Assembly: GCA_041920465.1 (NCBI GenBank)
Contig: JBHGXW010000072.1
Location: forward strand, 45,505 to 109,504
DNA length: 64,000 nucleotides
Source of the DNA: Brevibacillus_H sp041920465
Lineage (GTDB): Bacteria > Bacillota > Bacilli > Brevibacillales > Brevibacillaceae
Reading direction: 5' to 3'
Shown piece by piece: positions 1-8,350 of the stretch. The translations under genes and the position numbers were made by a program. The first letter of the stretch is position 1. The number at the start of each line of letters is the position of its first letter. The notes beneath the pieces were generated by a model. That model was given only the letters and a program-made list of their open reading frames with translations, was not told the origin of the DNA and did no database searches.

Positions 1-169
1 TGCCGAGCAGTTTTGACAGAGTTCCCCATTCCGATTCAGCGACAACAACAGAGTTGACGTGAGGCAAGTGCTTTGCATAATATTGCAAGGTTTCATGCTT
101 TTTTAGACATTGCAAACAATGGTCGAATGCTTTGGACTTGTGAAATGTAAGAATTTTGTGCACACCCAT
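1..169 (-). CDS. Hypothetical protein, N-terminal part only (runs off the left edge)
   Basis: An open frame of 56 codons runs on the minus strand from an ATG at 169 past base 1, so only the N-terminal part is present. It starts MGVHKILTFHKSKAF and contains a hydrophobic stretch VNSVVVAESEW. The only ribosome-binding-like sequence is GGGGGT touching the ATG; a GTG two codons later would be better spaced. No family is recognised. The frame could also be open by chance, since 56 codons is not long. Confidence 0.35.
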   Translation of the reverse strand, partial: MGVHKILTFHKSKAFDHCLQCLKKHETLQYYAKHLPHVNSVVVAESEWGTLSKLLG

Positions 170-235
170 ACCCCCGAAAACAGTTCTCTGTTTCCATGGT
201 ATGGCAGGCCACAGCCAAATGAGATAGGTTACAGC

Positions 236-658
236 CTAATCTCCCACAATTTGTTTCCATCGGTCTCGCCAGCAAATTCCCTCCATGATCCAATCCTCTA
301 CCTGTTGTTGTTTCGGACGGTCGATTTGCAAGAGATCGGCGATACGTCGAATCTGCCTGCGTTCCGAATCAGAAAGATTTCGGTCAGCGATTGCAATCTG
401 GTACAATTGTCTCAAGAGTGTCAACTTTTCCTGCTTGCTTAAGAGAACAAGGTCAGCCACAACCGCTTCCGGCTGTTTGGGCTCATCTATATCATTCATG
501 AGAATTTGCCGCTCTCGTAACGAAAAGTGCTCTTTCTCAACCATTTGATATATTCGGTTCATCTCTTTTTGACTCATGTATCCATCCGCATGGCCGACAC
601 ATATCATAAGCCGAATTGATGTAAATAAAATATGTTTGTCCTTTTCACTGATAGGCAC
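236..658 (-). CDS. TerB-like/tellurite-resistance-type helical domain protein
   Basis: A 140-residue soluble, acidic, all-helical protein. The pattern of an early VGHADGYMSQKE helix-loop, a central E/Q-rich helix pair and a later repeat-like IADRNLSDSERR resembles the TerB/DUF533 fold, whose acidic loops bind metal; the role here is unknown. The frame is open upstream to 793, but the start is placed at a GTG at 658 because an AAAGGAG sequence lies just before it, whereas the upstream extension is hydrophobic, repeat-derived and has no ribosome binding site. It lies downstream of the CorC-type gene, separated by a terminator, so it is probably transcribed alone. Confidence 0.6.
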   Translation of the reverse strand: MPISEKDKHILFTSIRLMICVGHADGYMSQKEMNRIYQMVEKEHFSLRERQILMNDIDEPKQPEAVVADLVLLSKQEKLTLLRQLYQIAIADRNLSDSERRQIRRIADLLQIDRPKQQQVEDWIMEGICWRDRWKQIVGD

Positions 659-680
659 GGCGACTCTCCTTTCACGGCGT

Positions 681-724
681 GGATATAGTGGATATAGTGC
701 ATATAGTAGATATATTATTATAGT
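681..724. repeat. Degenerate 9-bp tandem repeat (GGATATAGT-like, about five units)
   Basis: Two perfect GGATATAGT units are followed by GCATATAGT, AGATATATT and ATTATAGT. The array lies directly upstream of the ribosome binding site of the 236-658 gene, so it sits in its promoter or 5' leader and overlaps a possible TATAAT element on the minus strand. Such short arrays can change length by slippage. Confidence 0.7.
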
Positions 725-807
725 ATGATACGATCCGAAAAAGAAAGCGGTTGCATTTGTGAATGTGGCAATTGTGTGAATAATAACATTCATTCTCTAT
801 AATTAAT

Positions 808-834
808 CCCCTTTTCCGGCTGTGAGAAAAGGGG
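808..834 (-). terminator. Rho-independent terminator of the CorC-type gene
   Basis: CCCCTTTTC and GAAAAGGGG form a perfect 9-bp stem just after the stop codon of the minus-strand CorC-type gene, followed on that strand by an AT-rich tract with only a weak U-run. Confidence 0.65.
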
Positions 835-835
835 G

Positions 836-2167
836 CTATGACGGATTCGGCACACTTTGCTGTGCGGCTTGTTTTTTCACTAATACACGAGTGATTCGGT
901 AGTGATCCACTTCACTCACCCTAAATTCATACCCTTCTGCTTTTACGGTATCGCCAATTTTGGGCGGATGATCAATTTGCATATATATCCAACCGGCCAG
1001 CGTATCTACTTCGCTATCGTCCAGCGAAAGATTCAGGTATTCATTCACCTCTTCCAACAGCATACGGCCATCAAAGGAATAGGTGTCGTCTTTTTTCTCG
1101 ATTTCCGGCCGCTCGTCATCAAACTCGTCCTGAATATCTCCGACGATCTCCTCCAGAATATCCTCTACTGTAACCAATCCAGCCGTTCCGCCATATTCGT
1201 CAATGAGAATCGCCATCTGGTTGCGCCCTTTCTGCAGCATGCCAAGCAAGCGGCTGATGGAAATTGTCTCCGGAACGGTTAATATCGGCCGAATCAACTC
1301 TTGAAGGCTGTGCAGTTTCCCCGTCAAATCAAGCGCAAGCAAATCTTTGATATGCAGGCTGCCTACCACATGATCCTTGTCGCCGTCTACAACCGGATAG
1401 CGGGTATACCGTCCGTTTCGCACCAATTCAATGTTGTGTTCAAAGGAATCGTGCAAATTTAATACGATCATATCCGTCCTCGGCACCATAATCTCTCTGG
1501 CCATCGTCTCCGAGAAATCAAAAATGTTATCCACCAGCATCAGCTCGGTTTGATCGATCAATCCGCTTTTGTGACTTTCGCTGACGAGAATGCGAATCTC
1601 TTCCTCCGTATGGGCCGCCTGCTGCTCGGAGACCGGTGAAAGGCCAAGCAAGTCCAAAAACTTGGCAGCTGCCCAGTTCAAAAAGAAAATAAACGGATAC
1701 ATGACTTTATAAAATAACTGAATCGGTTTTGCCACTCTGATGGAAATGGCCTCGGAACGCTGGATGGCCAACGATTTGGGAGCCAACTCACCCAAAACGA
1801 TATGTAAAAAGGTTATAATGGAAAAGGCAATGACGAAAGAAAGAGAATGGGACCACGATTCCCCTAAGCCAAAATAAGCAAAGATTGGTTGAAGCAAGTA
1901 AGCGACAGCCGGTTCTCCCAACCAGCCCAGTCCAAGCGATGCCAAGGTAATTCCGAGCTGACAGGCGGACAGGTACGAATCCAGATTCCTGATTAACTGT
2001 TCAACATGGCGGGCGCGCTTGTTCCCTTCCGCAATTAACTGGGTAATCCGCGATTCCCGCACTTTTACAACAGCAAACTCGGTGGCGACGAAAAAGCCGT
2101 TAAGAAACACCAAAAGAAGCACCAAAAAAAGCTTGAAAAAGATACCCGGCAAAGCTTCCAGACCCAA
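836..2167 (-). CDS. CNNM/CorC (HlyC) family transporter with CBS pair
   Basis: A 443-residue membrane protein of the DUF21-CBS-CorC_HlyC family, linked to Mg2+ (and Co2+) efflux in bacteria. The N-terminal about 190 residues form the DUF21 domain: a first membrane helix (FLVLLLVFLNGFFVATEFA), a second around LGITLASLGLGWLGEP, and a HIVLGELAPKSLAI segment typical of the family. Two CBS motifs follow (about 215-340, including MVPRTDMIVL and ILIDEYGGTAGLVTVEDILE), then the acidic C-terminal CorC_HlyC domain. GGAGGGAG precedes the start. The length is normal for the family. Its leader contains a terminator-like hairpin (2240-2278). Confidence 0.92.
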   Translation of the reverse strand: MGLEALPGIFFKLFLVLLLVFLNGFFVATEFAVVKVRESRITQLIAEGNKRARHVEQLIRNLDSYLSACQLGITLASLGLGWLGEPAVAYLLQPIFAYFGLGESWSHSLSFVIAFSIITFLHIVLGELAPKSLAIQRSEAISIRVAKPIQLFYKVMYPFIFFLNWAAAKFLDLLGLSPVSEQQAAHTEEEIRILVSESHKSGLIDQTELMLVDNIFDFSETMAREIMVPRTDMIVLNLHDSFEHNIELVRNGRYTRYPVVDGDKDHVVGSLHIKDLLALDLTGKLHSLQELIRPILTVPETISISRLLGMLQKGRNQMAILIDEYGGTAGLVTVEDILEEIVGDIQDEFDDERPEIEKKDDTYSFDGRMLLEEVNEYLNLSLDDSEVDTLAGWIYMQIDHPPKIGDTVKAEGYEFRVSEVDHYRITRVLVKKQAAQQSVPNPS

Positions 2168-2239
2168 TTCTCTCCCTCCTTTTCGCTGCGTCTTTTAAGT
2201 TCTTTTCAGCTATTGTTGCCTATTCGCCCAAAAATATTG

Positions 2240-2278
2240 TAGCCCTGTCACGCTCTTCAACAAGACGGGACAGGGCTA
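2240..2278 (-). promoter_or_regulatory. Terminator-like hairpin in the leader of the CorC-type gene (possible attenuator)
   Basis: TAGCCCTGTC (2240-2249) and GACAGGGCTA (2269-2278) are a perfect 10-bp inverted repeat, followed on the minus strand by CAATATTTTT. No gene lies upstream of it on that strand, because the neighbour is the divergent helicase gene. It can therefore only terminate leader transcripts of the CorC-type gene, as an attenuator would. No known riboswitch consensus was recognised in the leader. Confidence 0.5.
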
Positions 2279-2280
2279 TC

Positions 2281-2450
2281 GTGATTCTTCACTATTCACT
2301 TTATGAGAAACTCCCTTTCAAACGAGACCCAAATGTATCTGTAGGAACTGCTTCAAGCATCACTCCCTATGATGTGGTATCAAGCTCATTTCCCTACAAT
2401 GAATATACATTCGCTCCCTTTCTGTAGATTTTAGCGATAGGAAGTACCGC
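2281..2450. other. Intergenic leader with imperfect repeats
   Basis: This gap between the divergent CorC-type and helicase genes holds no convincing ORF. Read on the minus strand it contains four related stretches beginning AGGGA or AAGGGAG and followed by (A)TG/TTGA-rich sequence, spaced roughly 27 bp apart in the middle, plus a TGTAGGGAA/TTCCTACA inverted pair. It is probably an untranslated leader. An M-box Mg2+ riboswitch would be expected for such a transporter, but its conserved core was not found. Confidence 0.35.
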
Positions 2451-2581
2451 TGTGATTATATTTTACTCATTTATCGGAATTTTGTAAAGATTAAATACAA
2501 TCTGCACCTCTGCCCCCTTTTCAGTTTGTGAAGAAAATATGATACGATTGGGCAAAGAAGCTAAGTCCGAGGTGACATCCG

Positions 2582-4279
2582 GTGTCTTACCAGCCCCATC
2601 TCCCTTTGATTGTCCAAAGTGACCGAACCATTCTGCTTGAAGTGCACAATCCGTTTTTCGCCCAGGCACGTCATGCATTGATCGGATTTGCCGAGTTGAT
2701 CAAAAGTCCGGAGTATATTCACACCTACAGAATTACCCCGCTCTCCCTGTGGAACGCGGCTGCAAGCGGATTTACCAAAGAGCATGTGCTGGAGTCCTTA
2801 CAGCGATTCAGCAAATTCGGGATTCCTCCCGTCATGGTGAAAGAAATCCAGGAAACGTTTGACCGGTACGGTTTGATCCGCTTGGAACGCCTGGATGATT
2901 CATTTGTTCTCGTAAGTGATGATCCGCTTGTCCTTGAAGAAGTGATGGGCTATCGCTCGCTTCAACCATATATTGCAAGACGCATGAACCCGAATCAAAT
3001 TGTCATCATACCATACTCCCGCGGACTAATTAAGCAGGAATTGATCAAACTGGGTTATCCTGTCCAAGACATCGCGGGCTATACGGACGGAGAACCGCTT
3101 CCTCTTTCGCTTAGAAGCATAACCTCCACAGGAAAACCGTTCTCCATCCGCGACTATCAACAAGAGGCGGTTGACGCTTTTTATGCCGGCGGCTCGGTTC
3201 ACGGAGGGAATGGAGTCTTGGTCCTCCCGTGCGGAGCGGGTAAAACCATCATCGGGATCGAAGCAATCTGCCGCGTACAATCTGCCGTGCTAATCCTTAC
3301 GACCAACAGGGCTTCCGTCCGTCAATGGATAGACGAACTTCTGGACAAAACCGATCTTGACCCGACGCAGATTGGCGAATACACAGGGGATCAAAAAGAA
3401 GTAAAACCAATAACCGTTACCACTTATCAGATGCTTACCCACCGGCGGAAAGAGGACGAAGAGTTTCCGCATATGGCTTTGTTTCATCAGCGGGACTGGG
3501 GGCTGATTATTTATGACGAGGTGCATTTGCTGCCTGCTCCGGTTTTTCGTATGACGGCCGGTATCCAGGCTAAACGCCGGCTGGGATTGACGGCTACGCT
3601 GATTCGCGAGGATGGACGCGAAGAAGAGGTATTTTCCTTGGTTGGTCCAAAGCGTTATGATATGTCATGGAAAGAACTTGCCGAACAAAACTGGATAGCG
3701 GATGCGGAGTGCAAGGAAATCCGTCTCTCTTTTGACCCGAAATGGCGGGAAGCCTACGCGCATGCCCCGGTCAGGGAAAAATACCGGATTGCCGCCGAGA
3801 ATCCGCGAAAGCTGGATGTTCTTAAGAAACTGTGTGAGAGGCATCGGGAGGACCAGCTTCTGATCATTGGCCAATACATTGATCAGTTGGAAAGCGTTGC
3901 TTTACAACTTGGTGTTCCGCTGATTACCGGTAAAGTAAAAGAGGCAGAACGCATCCGTTTGTACCAGCAGTTCAAAAACAAAGATATAAAATGTTTGGTC
4001 GTGTCAAAAGTGGCCAACTTCGCCATCGATTTGCCTGATGTCAACGTAGCCATTCAAATATCCGGCACATTTGGTTCCAGACAGGAAGAAGCACAGCGTT
4101 TGGGCAGAATTCTGCGGCCGAAGCAGGGGAATAACAAGGCCACCTTTTATACGCTGGTGACCAGAGATACGAGGGAACAAGAATTCGCGGCGAAGCGTCA
4201 GCTCTTCCTGATCGAGCAAGGCTATCGCTATGATAACCTGGAAGAAGAACAAATTGTTTATCCGGACAATACAACATAA
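2582..4279 (+). CDS. Bacterial XPB/UvsW-type DNA repair helicase
   Basis: A 565-residue SF2 helicase of the XPB/Ssl2 type. The N-terminal about 170 residues match the damage-recognition/Helicase_C_3-like region of bacterial XPB. The motor follows: Walker A PCGAGKT (about residue 217), the DEVH box in LIIYDEVHLLPAP, the XPB-type RRLGLTATLIREDG segment with the RED motif, and motif VI QEEAQRLGRILRPK. Bacterial XPB unwinds DNA 3' to 5' and is thought to work in repair. It starts at GTG 2582, with GAGGTGA seven bases upstream. It stands alone, divergent from the CorC-type gene, and ends about 70 bp before the ECF sigma gene, which has its own promoter. Confidence 0.93.
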   Translation: MSYQPHLPLIVQSDRTILLEVHNPFFAQARHALIGFAELIKSPEYIHTYRITPLSLWNAAASGFTKEHVLESLQRFSKFGIPPVMVKEIQETFDRYGLIRLERLDDSFVLVSDDPLVLEEVMGYRSLQPYIARRMNPNQIVIIPYSRGLIKQELIKLGYPVQDIAGYTDGEPLPLSLRSITSTGKPFSIRDYQQEAVDAFYAGGSVHGGNGVLVLPCGAGKTIIGIEAICRVQSAVLILTTNRASVRQWIDELLDKTDLDPTQIGEYTGDQKEVKPITVTTYQMLTHRRKEDEEFPHMALFHQRDWGLIIYDEVHLLPAPVFRMTAGIQAKRRLGLTATLIREDGREEEVFSLVGPKRYDMSWKELAEQNWIADAECKEIRLSFDPKWREAYAHAPVREKYRIAAENPRKLDVLKKLCERHREDQLLIIGQYIDQLESVALQLGVPLITGKVKEAERIRLYQQFKNKDIKCLVVSKVANFAIDLPDVNVAIQISGTFGSRQEEAQRLGRILRPKQGNNKATFYTLVTRDTREQEFAAKRQLFLIEQGYRYDNLEEEQIVYPDNTT

Positions 4280-4296
4280 GTTTTTGCGGCAAAAAC

Positions 4297-4322
4297 TGAA
4301 ACATAGAGAGAATATTGTCGTC
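4297..4322 (+). promoter_or_regulatory. ECF-type promoter of the sigma gene
   Basis: TGAAAC (4297-4302), a 16-bp spacer, then CGTC (4319-4322). This is the standard Bacillus ECF promoter shape; a CGTC -10 core is typical of SigM/SigX-type recognition. It lies about 30 bp before the sigma factor start, so the factor very likely transcribes its own operon. Confidence 0.8.
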
Positions 4323-4353
4323 TCATATATAGGGAAGGGAGGCCGAAAGATCA

Positions 4354-4923
4354 ATGCAAACGGATAGCGAAATTATCCAGCAGATCTTGCAAGGGGATCT
4401 TGAAGCATACCGCGAGTTAATCCAGCGTTATCAACGCATGATCTTCGTTTTTATTTATAAAATGGTCAACAATCGCTCCGACGCCGAGGACTTGACCCAG
4501 GAGGTTTTTGTTAAAGCGTACGAGAAACTCTCTTCCTACCGGGGAGACAGCCAGTTTTCAACGTGGCTCCACACGATGGCACGAAACCGGACCATCGATT
4601 TCCTGCGCCGGCGCAAGTTCCATGATTCTGATGAACAGCTTGCGTTTATCCCGTCACAGGCGCTGGACGAGTCTCCTCAAGAATCCCTGCTCGGTAAAGA
4701 GCGCCGGCGTGAATTTGTGCAAGCATTTTCCCAGCTGTCAGACACTTATCAGGAAGTAATCGTGCTTCGTTGCACCCATGAATATCCTTTTGACAAGATT
4801 GCCTCGCTCTTAGGCGTGGCGGAATCAACTGCACGTGTACGATATCTGCGGGCTCGTCAAGAATTGGCTAAGATACTACAACGAAAAGAAGGAGGGCTCG
4901 TTCATGAATTGCCAGGAATTTAG
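4354..4923 (+). CDS. ECF RNA polymerase sigma factor
   Basis: A 189-residue group 4 sigma factor. Region 2 spans about residues 20-90, with the DAEDLTQEVFVKAY block and the RTIDFLRRRK end of region 2. Region 4 spans about 125-178, with a VIVLRCTHEYPFDKIASLLG helix-turn-helix followed by ESTARVRYLRARQEL. It resembles SigW/SigM-type factors that respond to envelope stress. GGGAGG precedes the ATG. Its 3' end overlaps the anti-sigma gene by 20 bp, which fits coupled synthesis of the pair. The promoter at 4297-4322 implies autoregulation. Confidence 0.95.
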   Translation: MQTDSEIIQQILQGDLEAYRELIQRYQRMIFVFIYKMVNNRSDAEDLTQEVFVKAYEKLSSYRGDSQFSTWLHTMARNRTIDFLRRRKFHDSDEQLAFIPSQALDESPQESLLGKERRREFVQAFSQLSDTYQEVIVLRCTHEYPFDKIASLLGVAESTARVRYLRARQELAKILQRKEGGLVHELPGI

Positions 4924-6280
4924 ACAAAATTGGATACACGGCAAAGACGATGCTACTCTCTTTCATATCGAGACTTGCGATGATTGCTTGCACTGGATAG
5001 AGACACAAAATTTACACAAAGAGGAGGTTGCGTTCTTGAAAGAATTCCCGAAGCCTTCTCCACAATTAGAAGACAAGATCATGCAGGCAATCTACGAAAC
5101 CTCAGGGAAAGAAATACTGCCTCCTCATTCCGCTGCCCAGCAGTTGGTCAAGGAACAAAATCGCTCTCTTCCAAGAATGAGAAGGCTCTTTTTCTCCTCC
5201 ACCGCATGGGTGAGCGCGGCAGCCGTGCTTCTCGTTGTCGGAACGGTTTCTTACCAAGCGCTTCATAACAACCAGTCAACATCGAATCAAGCGTTGGAGC
5301 AAGCGGCCCCAGCTGCCAGCAATGCTTTGGCAAGTCAAAGCGCTGATAACAAGACCGCGCATTCAAATACCGAAACGGCCAACCAAGAGACAAAGCAAGA
5401 AACAACAACAGAGCCGACCGGCGGGACTATTTCGAAGAGCCCAAATCCAATCGTCCAAGAGGCTCCCGCCAAGCCCATTCTGAAGCAACCTGCGAGAGAG
5501 ACCGGTTCCGTCCTGGCAATGGCGCCTAATCTTGCAGCTGCACCGAAAACGGAGATGAGTTCACGCAGCAAAGTTCAATTGCCCATGACGGAACAATCGA
5601 CGGAAAACACTGCCCGACCGCCGTCCATTCAAGCCGAACAGCCTGCTCTACCCAAAGATGCGTCACAACCGCCTGTCAAATCATTAGCGCCTGACATGCC
5701 CGAGCAGAACGCAACAAGCGCTCAGACGCTTGTTCCCGAGCAAACGAATCCGTCCGCAAGTGTATCAAGCTCCGCTCTGCCTGACACACAGAAGATGATG
5801 CTTGCTGACACCGTTTCAAGTCAAACCGCCAGAGACGTTACGATCTCTACCTTTACGGAGGTTGAAACCGCTGTACAAGCTTCAGATATGCCGATTCCTG
5901 CTTTTGAGCATCTGCCGGACAGCTTTGCCCTTGATTCCTTGTCACTTCAATATGAATCGGAGACCAGCAAACACGTGATTGGCATTTCGTCCGTCTACGG
6001 AAACGGCAAAGATCAGTTTACTGTGGACGTAAAACCGGTTGACGGCGATAAACAAATCTCCATTCCGGGAGTATTTACCGACAGACAGTTGTTCAGCGTG
6101 AACGGCGATCAGGCGATTGGGGTGACGTACCAACTGCCCCCTACCAGTTCGACTAGTGAACACGCCATCCACTTCATTCACACACAAGGCAACCAGCATC
6201 TTTACGTCATCATTACCGGGCGGGGCGGCAGCCTGGAGCGAATGATTGAAGTGGCAAAACATACCATCTGGAAAAAGTAA
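4904..6280 (+). CDS. Membrane anti-sigma factor with zinc-finger and long extracytoplasmic region
   Basis: A 458-residue single-pass protein predicted to hold the ECF factor inactive. The N-terminal cytosolic part carries the zinc anti-sigma motif H21-x3-C25-x2-C28 (HIETCDDC). One membrane helix spans about 97-116 (AWVSAAAVLLVVGTVSY). The outer part is a long A/P/S/T/Q-rich, probably disordered, stretch of about 210 residues, followed by a folded C-terminal domain of about 120 residues that looks DUF4367-like. The ATG at 4904 is chosen because AAGGAGG precedes it; the longer in-frame extension lies inside the sigma gene. The sensor domain ligand is unknown. Confidence 0.88.
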   Translation: MNCQEFRQNWIHGKDDATLFHIETCDDCLHWIETQNLHKEEVAFLKEFPKPSPQLEDKIMQAIYETSGKEILPPHSAAQQLVKEQNRSLPRMRRLFFSSTAWVSAAAVLLVVGTVSYQALHNNQSTSNQALEQAAPAASNALASQSADNKTAHSNTETANQETKQETTTEPTGGTISKSPNPIVQEAPAKPILKQPARETGSVLAMAPNLAAAPKTEMSSRSKVQLPMTEQSTENTARPPSIQAEQPALPKDASQPPVKSLAPDMPEQNATSAQTLVPEQTNPSASVSSSALPDTQKMMLADTVSSQTARDVTISTFTEVETAVQASDMPIPAFEHLPDSFALDSLSLQYESETSKHVIGISSVYGNGKDQFTVDVKPVDGDKQISIPGVFTDRQLFSVNGDQAIGVTYQLPPTSSTSEHAIHFIHTQGNQHLYVIITGRGGSLERMIEVAKHTIWKK

Positions 6281-6306
6281 AAGACCGTTGAAAAACGGTC
6301 TTTTCT
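6281..6306. terminator. Bidirectional terminator between the anti-sigma and ABC permease genes
   Basis: AAGACCGTT and AACGGTCTT form a hairpin with a GAAA-like loop. T-rich tails exist on both strands, so it serves the two converging operons. Confidence 0.85.
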
Positions 6307-7301
6307 TATGTGGTCACATCACGTTTCATAAACGTCACATAAGCCACAATCAAGGCAGCTATGGACCATACGGCAAGTACCGTAAGCGAAAAAGGCAGCG
6401 TCATCCCTTTGATGGGCGGCAAGGTTCCGGCAAGATAATCGGTCAACTCCAGGTTCACGATAAACAAATATTTGGCTGATTCCCACGAGGATGCCATCTG
6501 GGTTAAGATCGTACCGCTGATGAGCGCTGCCATCATAATTCCCATTCCGGCGGCGGCGCTGCGGATCAAGACGGATACCATGAATGAAATCGTCCCCACC
6601 GCCAGACAAACAAACCAGCCCAAACCATACTGCAGCAGCAAATACTGCCATTGCGGCAGCATAAATACATGTGATGTGTCCAGCTCGCCTCCAACCACAT
6701 TGAATCCGGTTAAAACCGGCATGTCCCAACCGCGGTAGCCAAACACCAGACCAGAGATAAGATACGACATCACTAGGGCCAGAAGAACCGTCAAGGAAGT
6801 AAACAGGACAAGCGTCAGGTATTTGCTGGTGAGAATCTTCCACCTTCGGATGGGCCGGGTCAGCAGCAGCTTGATCGTCCCTTCGCTATGTTCCGCCGAA
6901 ATCAAGTCAACGGCCAGGACAACAATCATCATCGGCAAAAAGAGCGAAACTGCCTGATCCATAAACGCCCGCGCGAAAGTTGGCCCTCCCGGCGCATCGG
7001 GATTAATATCGTGGTCCAGATAATACTGCTGCTGCTGGATATTGATTTTGATCCATTCCCGCCACTCTTCGGGAAGACGGCTGGACGACAACCGATTCGT
7101 CATATCGACGATCTTTTGTTGCAAGAGAGCATGCCAATCCGTCGTTCCCATCCGCTCCTGAGCCGTGATCACCGACTTGTATTGCGCGTAGGTGAAGATG
7201 GGGATTAATATGGCCAGAATCAGCACGACCACTAAAAACCTGCGCCGTCTCAACATCTTCAACGTTTCATTATGTATCAAATCCAGCATGCTACCGCCCA
7301 T
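6306..7301 (-). CDS. ABC-2 type transporter permease
   Basis: A 331-residue integral membrane subunit. After a basic N-terminus rich in Arg (LRRRRFLV) comes a first helix, a large outer loop (about residues 40-110) and then about five further helices, the ABC-2 permease layout. The conserved segment HSEGTIKLLLTRPIRRW, the coupling region typical of this family, precedes the second helix. The start is set at ATG 7301 because GGGGGTG is well placed; a GTG at 7310 and an ATG at 7289 are alternatives. It overlaps the ATPase gene by about 10 bp and forms an exporter with it. The substrate is unknown. Confidence 0.87.
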   Translation of the reverse strand: MGGSMLDLIHNETLKMLRRRRFLVVVLILAILIPIFTYAQYKSVITAQERMGTTDWHALLQQKIVDMTNRLSSSRLPEEWREWIKINIQQQQYYLDHDINPDAPGGPTFARAFMDQAVSLFLPMMIVVLAVDLISAEHSEGTIKLLLTRPIRRWKILTSKYLTLVLFTSLTVLLALVMSYLISGLVFGYRGWDMPVLTGFNVVGGELDTSHVFMLPQWQYLLLQYGLGWFVCLAVGTISFMVSVLIRSAAAGMGIMMAALISGTILTQMASSWESAKYLFIVNLELTDYLAGTLPPIKGMTLPFSLTVLAVWSIAALIVAYVTFMKRDVTT

Positions 7302-8223
7302 TTTTTTCACCCCCGGTCAAGGATAAGAACAAATCTTCCAATGTGACCGTCCTGGAACCGATTCCCTTGGGCACGATCCCTGCCTGAACGAGCCTTTGAT
7401 TTGCTTCGGCGATCCGCTCCCGATCCATCCGGCATTTGACGGTTTGCTCATGGGTGATCCACGTTTCTGTGACGAACGGAAGCTCATTCAGTGCGGCTCT
7501 TCCCTGTTCGATCTGCTCCAGACTGAATTCCCATTCCACCTGATCGGCAAATTGCTCCATCAATGCTTGAACAAGCCCGACCGAGATGACTTTGCCTTTA
7601 TCGATGATGGCTACCCGGTCACACATCATTTCAATCTCGCTTAACAAATGGCTGGAGATAAATACCGCAAGCCCTTCTTCTTCCGCGAGTTTGCGGATAA
7701 ACTGGCGCAGTTCGCGAATTCCGGCCGGATCCAATCCGTTGGTCGGTTCGTCCAGAATCAACAATTTCGGTTTGTGTAAGAGGGCTTGGGCAATGCCTAA
7801 GCGCTGGCGCATGCCAAGCGAATACGTCTTCACTTTATCGTCAATGGCGTGCTCCAACTCGACGAACCGAATCACTTCTTCTATTCGTCCTTCCGGCAGG
7901 TTGCCGCTCATTCTGGCAAACAATTCCAGATTCTCCCGTCCGGTCAAGAACTTGTACAACTCAGGATTCTCAACGATACAGCCAACCTGCCCGATCGCCT
8001 CGGCAAACTTTTGTTTCAGCGAATACCCGCCAATGACAATTTCTCCCGCATCTGCAAAGGCCAGTCCGACCAGCATGCGGATGGTTGTGGTTTTGCCTGC
8101 TCCGTTAGGCCCGAGAAAGCCGAATACTTCTCCGGCCAACACATCGAATGTTATATCTTGAATGATTTTTCGTTTTCCGATCACCTTTTGTAAGTGAGAA
8201 ACGGACAAGACGACTTCTGGCAT
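7291..8223 (-). CDS. ABC transporter ATP-binding protein
   Basis: A 310-residue ATPase of the CcmA/BcrA type. Walker A GPNGAGKTTT (about residue 39), signature YSLGMRQRLGIAQALL, Walker B LLILDEPTNGLDPAG and the switch His in SSHLLSEIE are all intact. The C-terminal about 80 residues form the small accessory domain seen in antibiotic or lipid exporters of this class. It is the first gene of a two-gene unit with the ABC-2 permease and is divergent from the GDSL esterase gene. Confidence 0.93.
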   Translation of the reverse strand: MPEVVLSVSHLQKVIGKRKIIQDITFDVLAGEVFGFLGPNGAGKTTTIRMLVGLAFADAGEIVIGGYSLKQKFAEAIGQVGCIVENPELYKFLTGRENLELFARMSGNLPEGRIEEVIRFVELEHAIDDKVKTYSLGMRQRLGIAQALLHKPKLLILDEPTNGLDPAGIRELRQFIRKLAEEEGLAVFISSHLLSEIEMMCDRVAIIDKGKVISVGLVQALMEQFADQVEWEFSLEQIEQGRAALNELPFVTETWITHEQTVKCRMDRERIAEANQRLVQAGIVPKGIGSRTVTLEDLFLSLTGGEKNGR

Positions 8224-8350
8224 ACCTTCTCACCTTTCCGGCCAATTGTTCGGCAGTTGTTTCCAAATCGATTTTAGTATACCATGCATTCATAAGAATA
8301 CCTACATGACCCAAAACCACCATGCAAACAAAAAAGGAGGCACGTGTCTT

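Noticed and set aside
2281..2450. CRISPR-like array because of spaced AGGGA repeats
   Set aside because: The repeats are short and imperfect, spacing is irregular, and no cas gene is present.
2281..2560. Possible M-box Mg2+ riboswitch before the CorC-type gene
   Set aside because: The conserved M-box core words are absent; only a terminator-like hairpin and repeats are seen.
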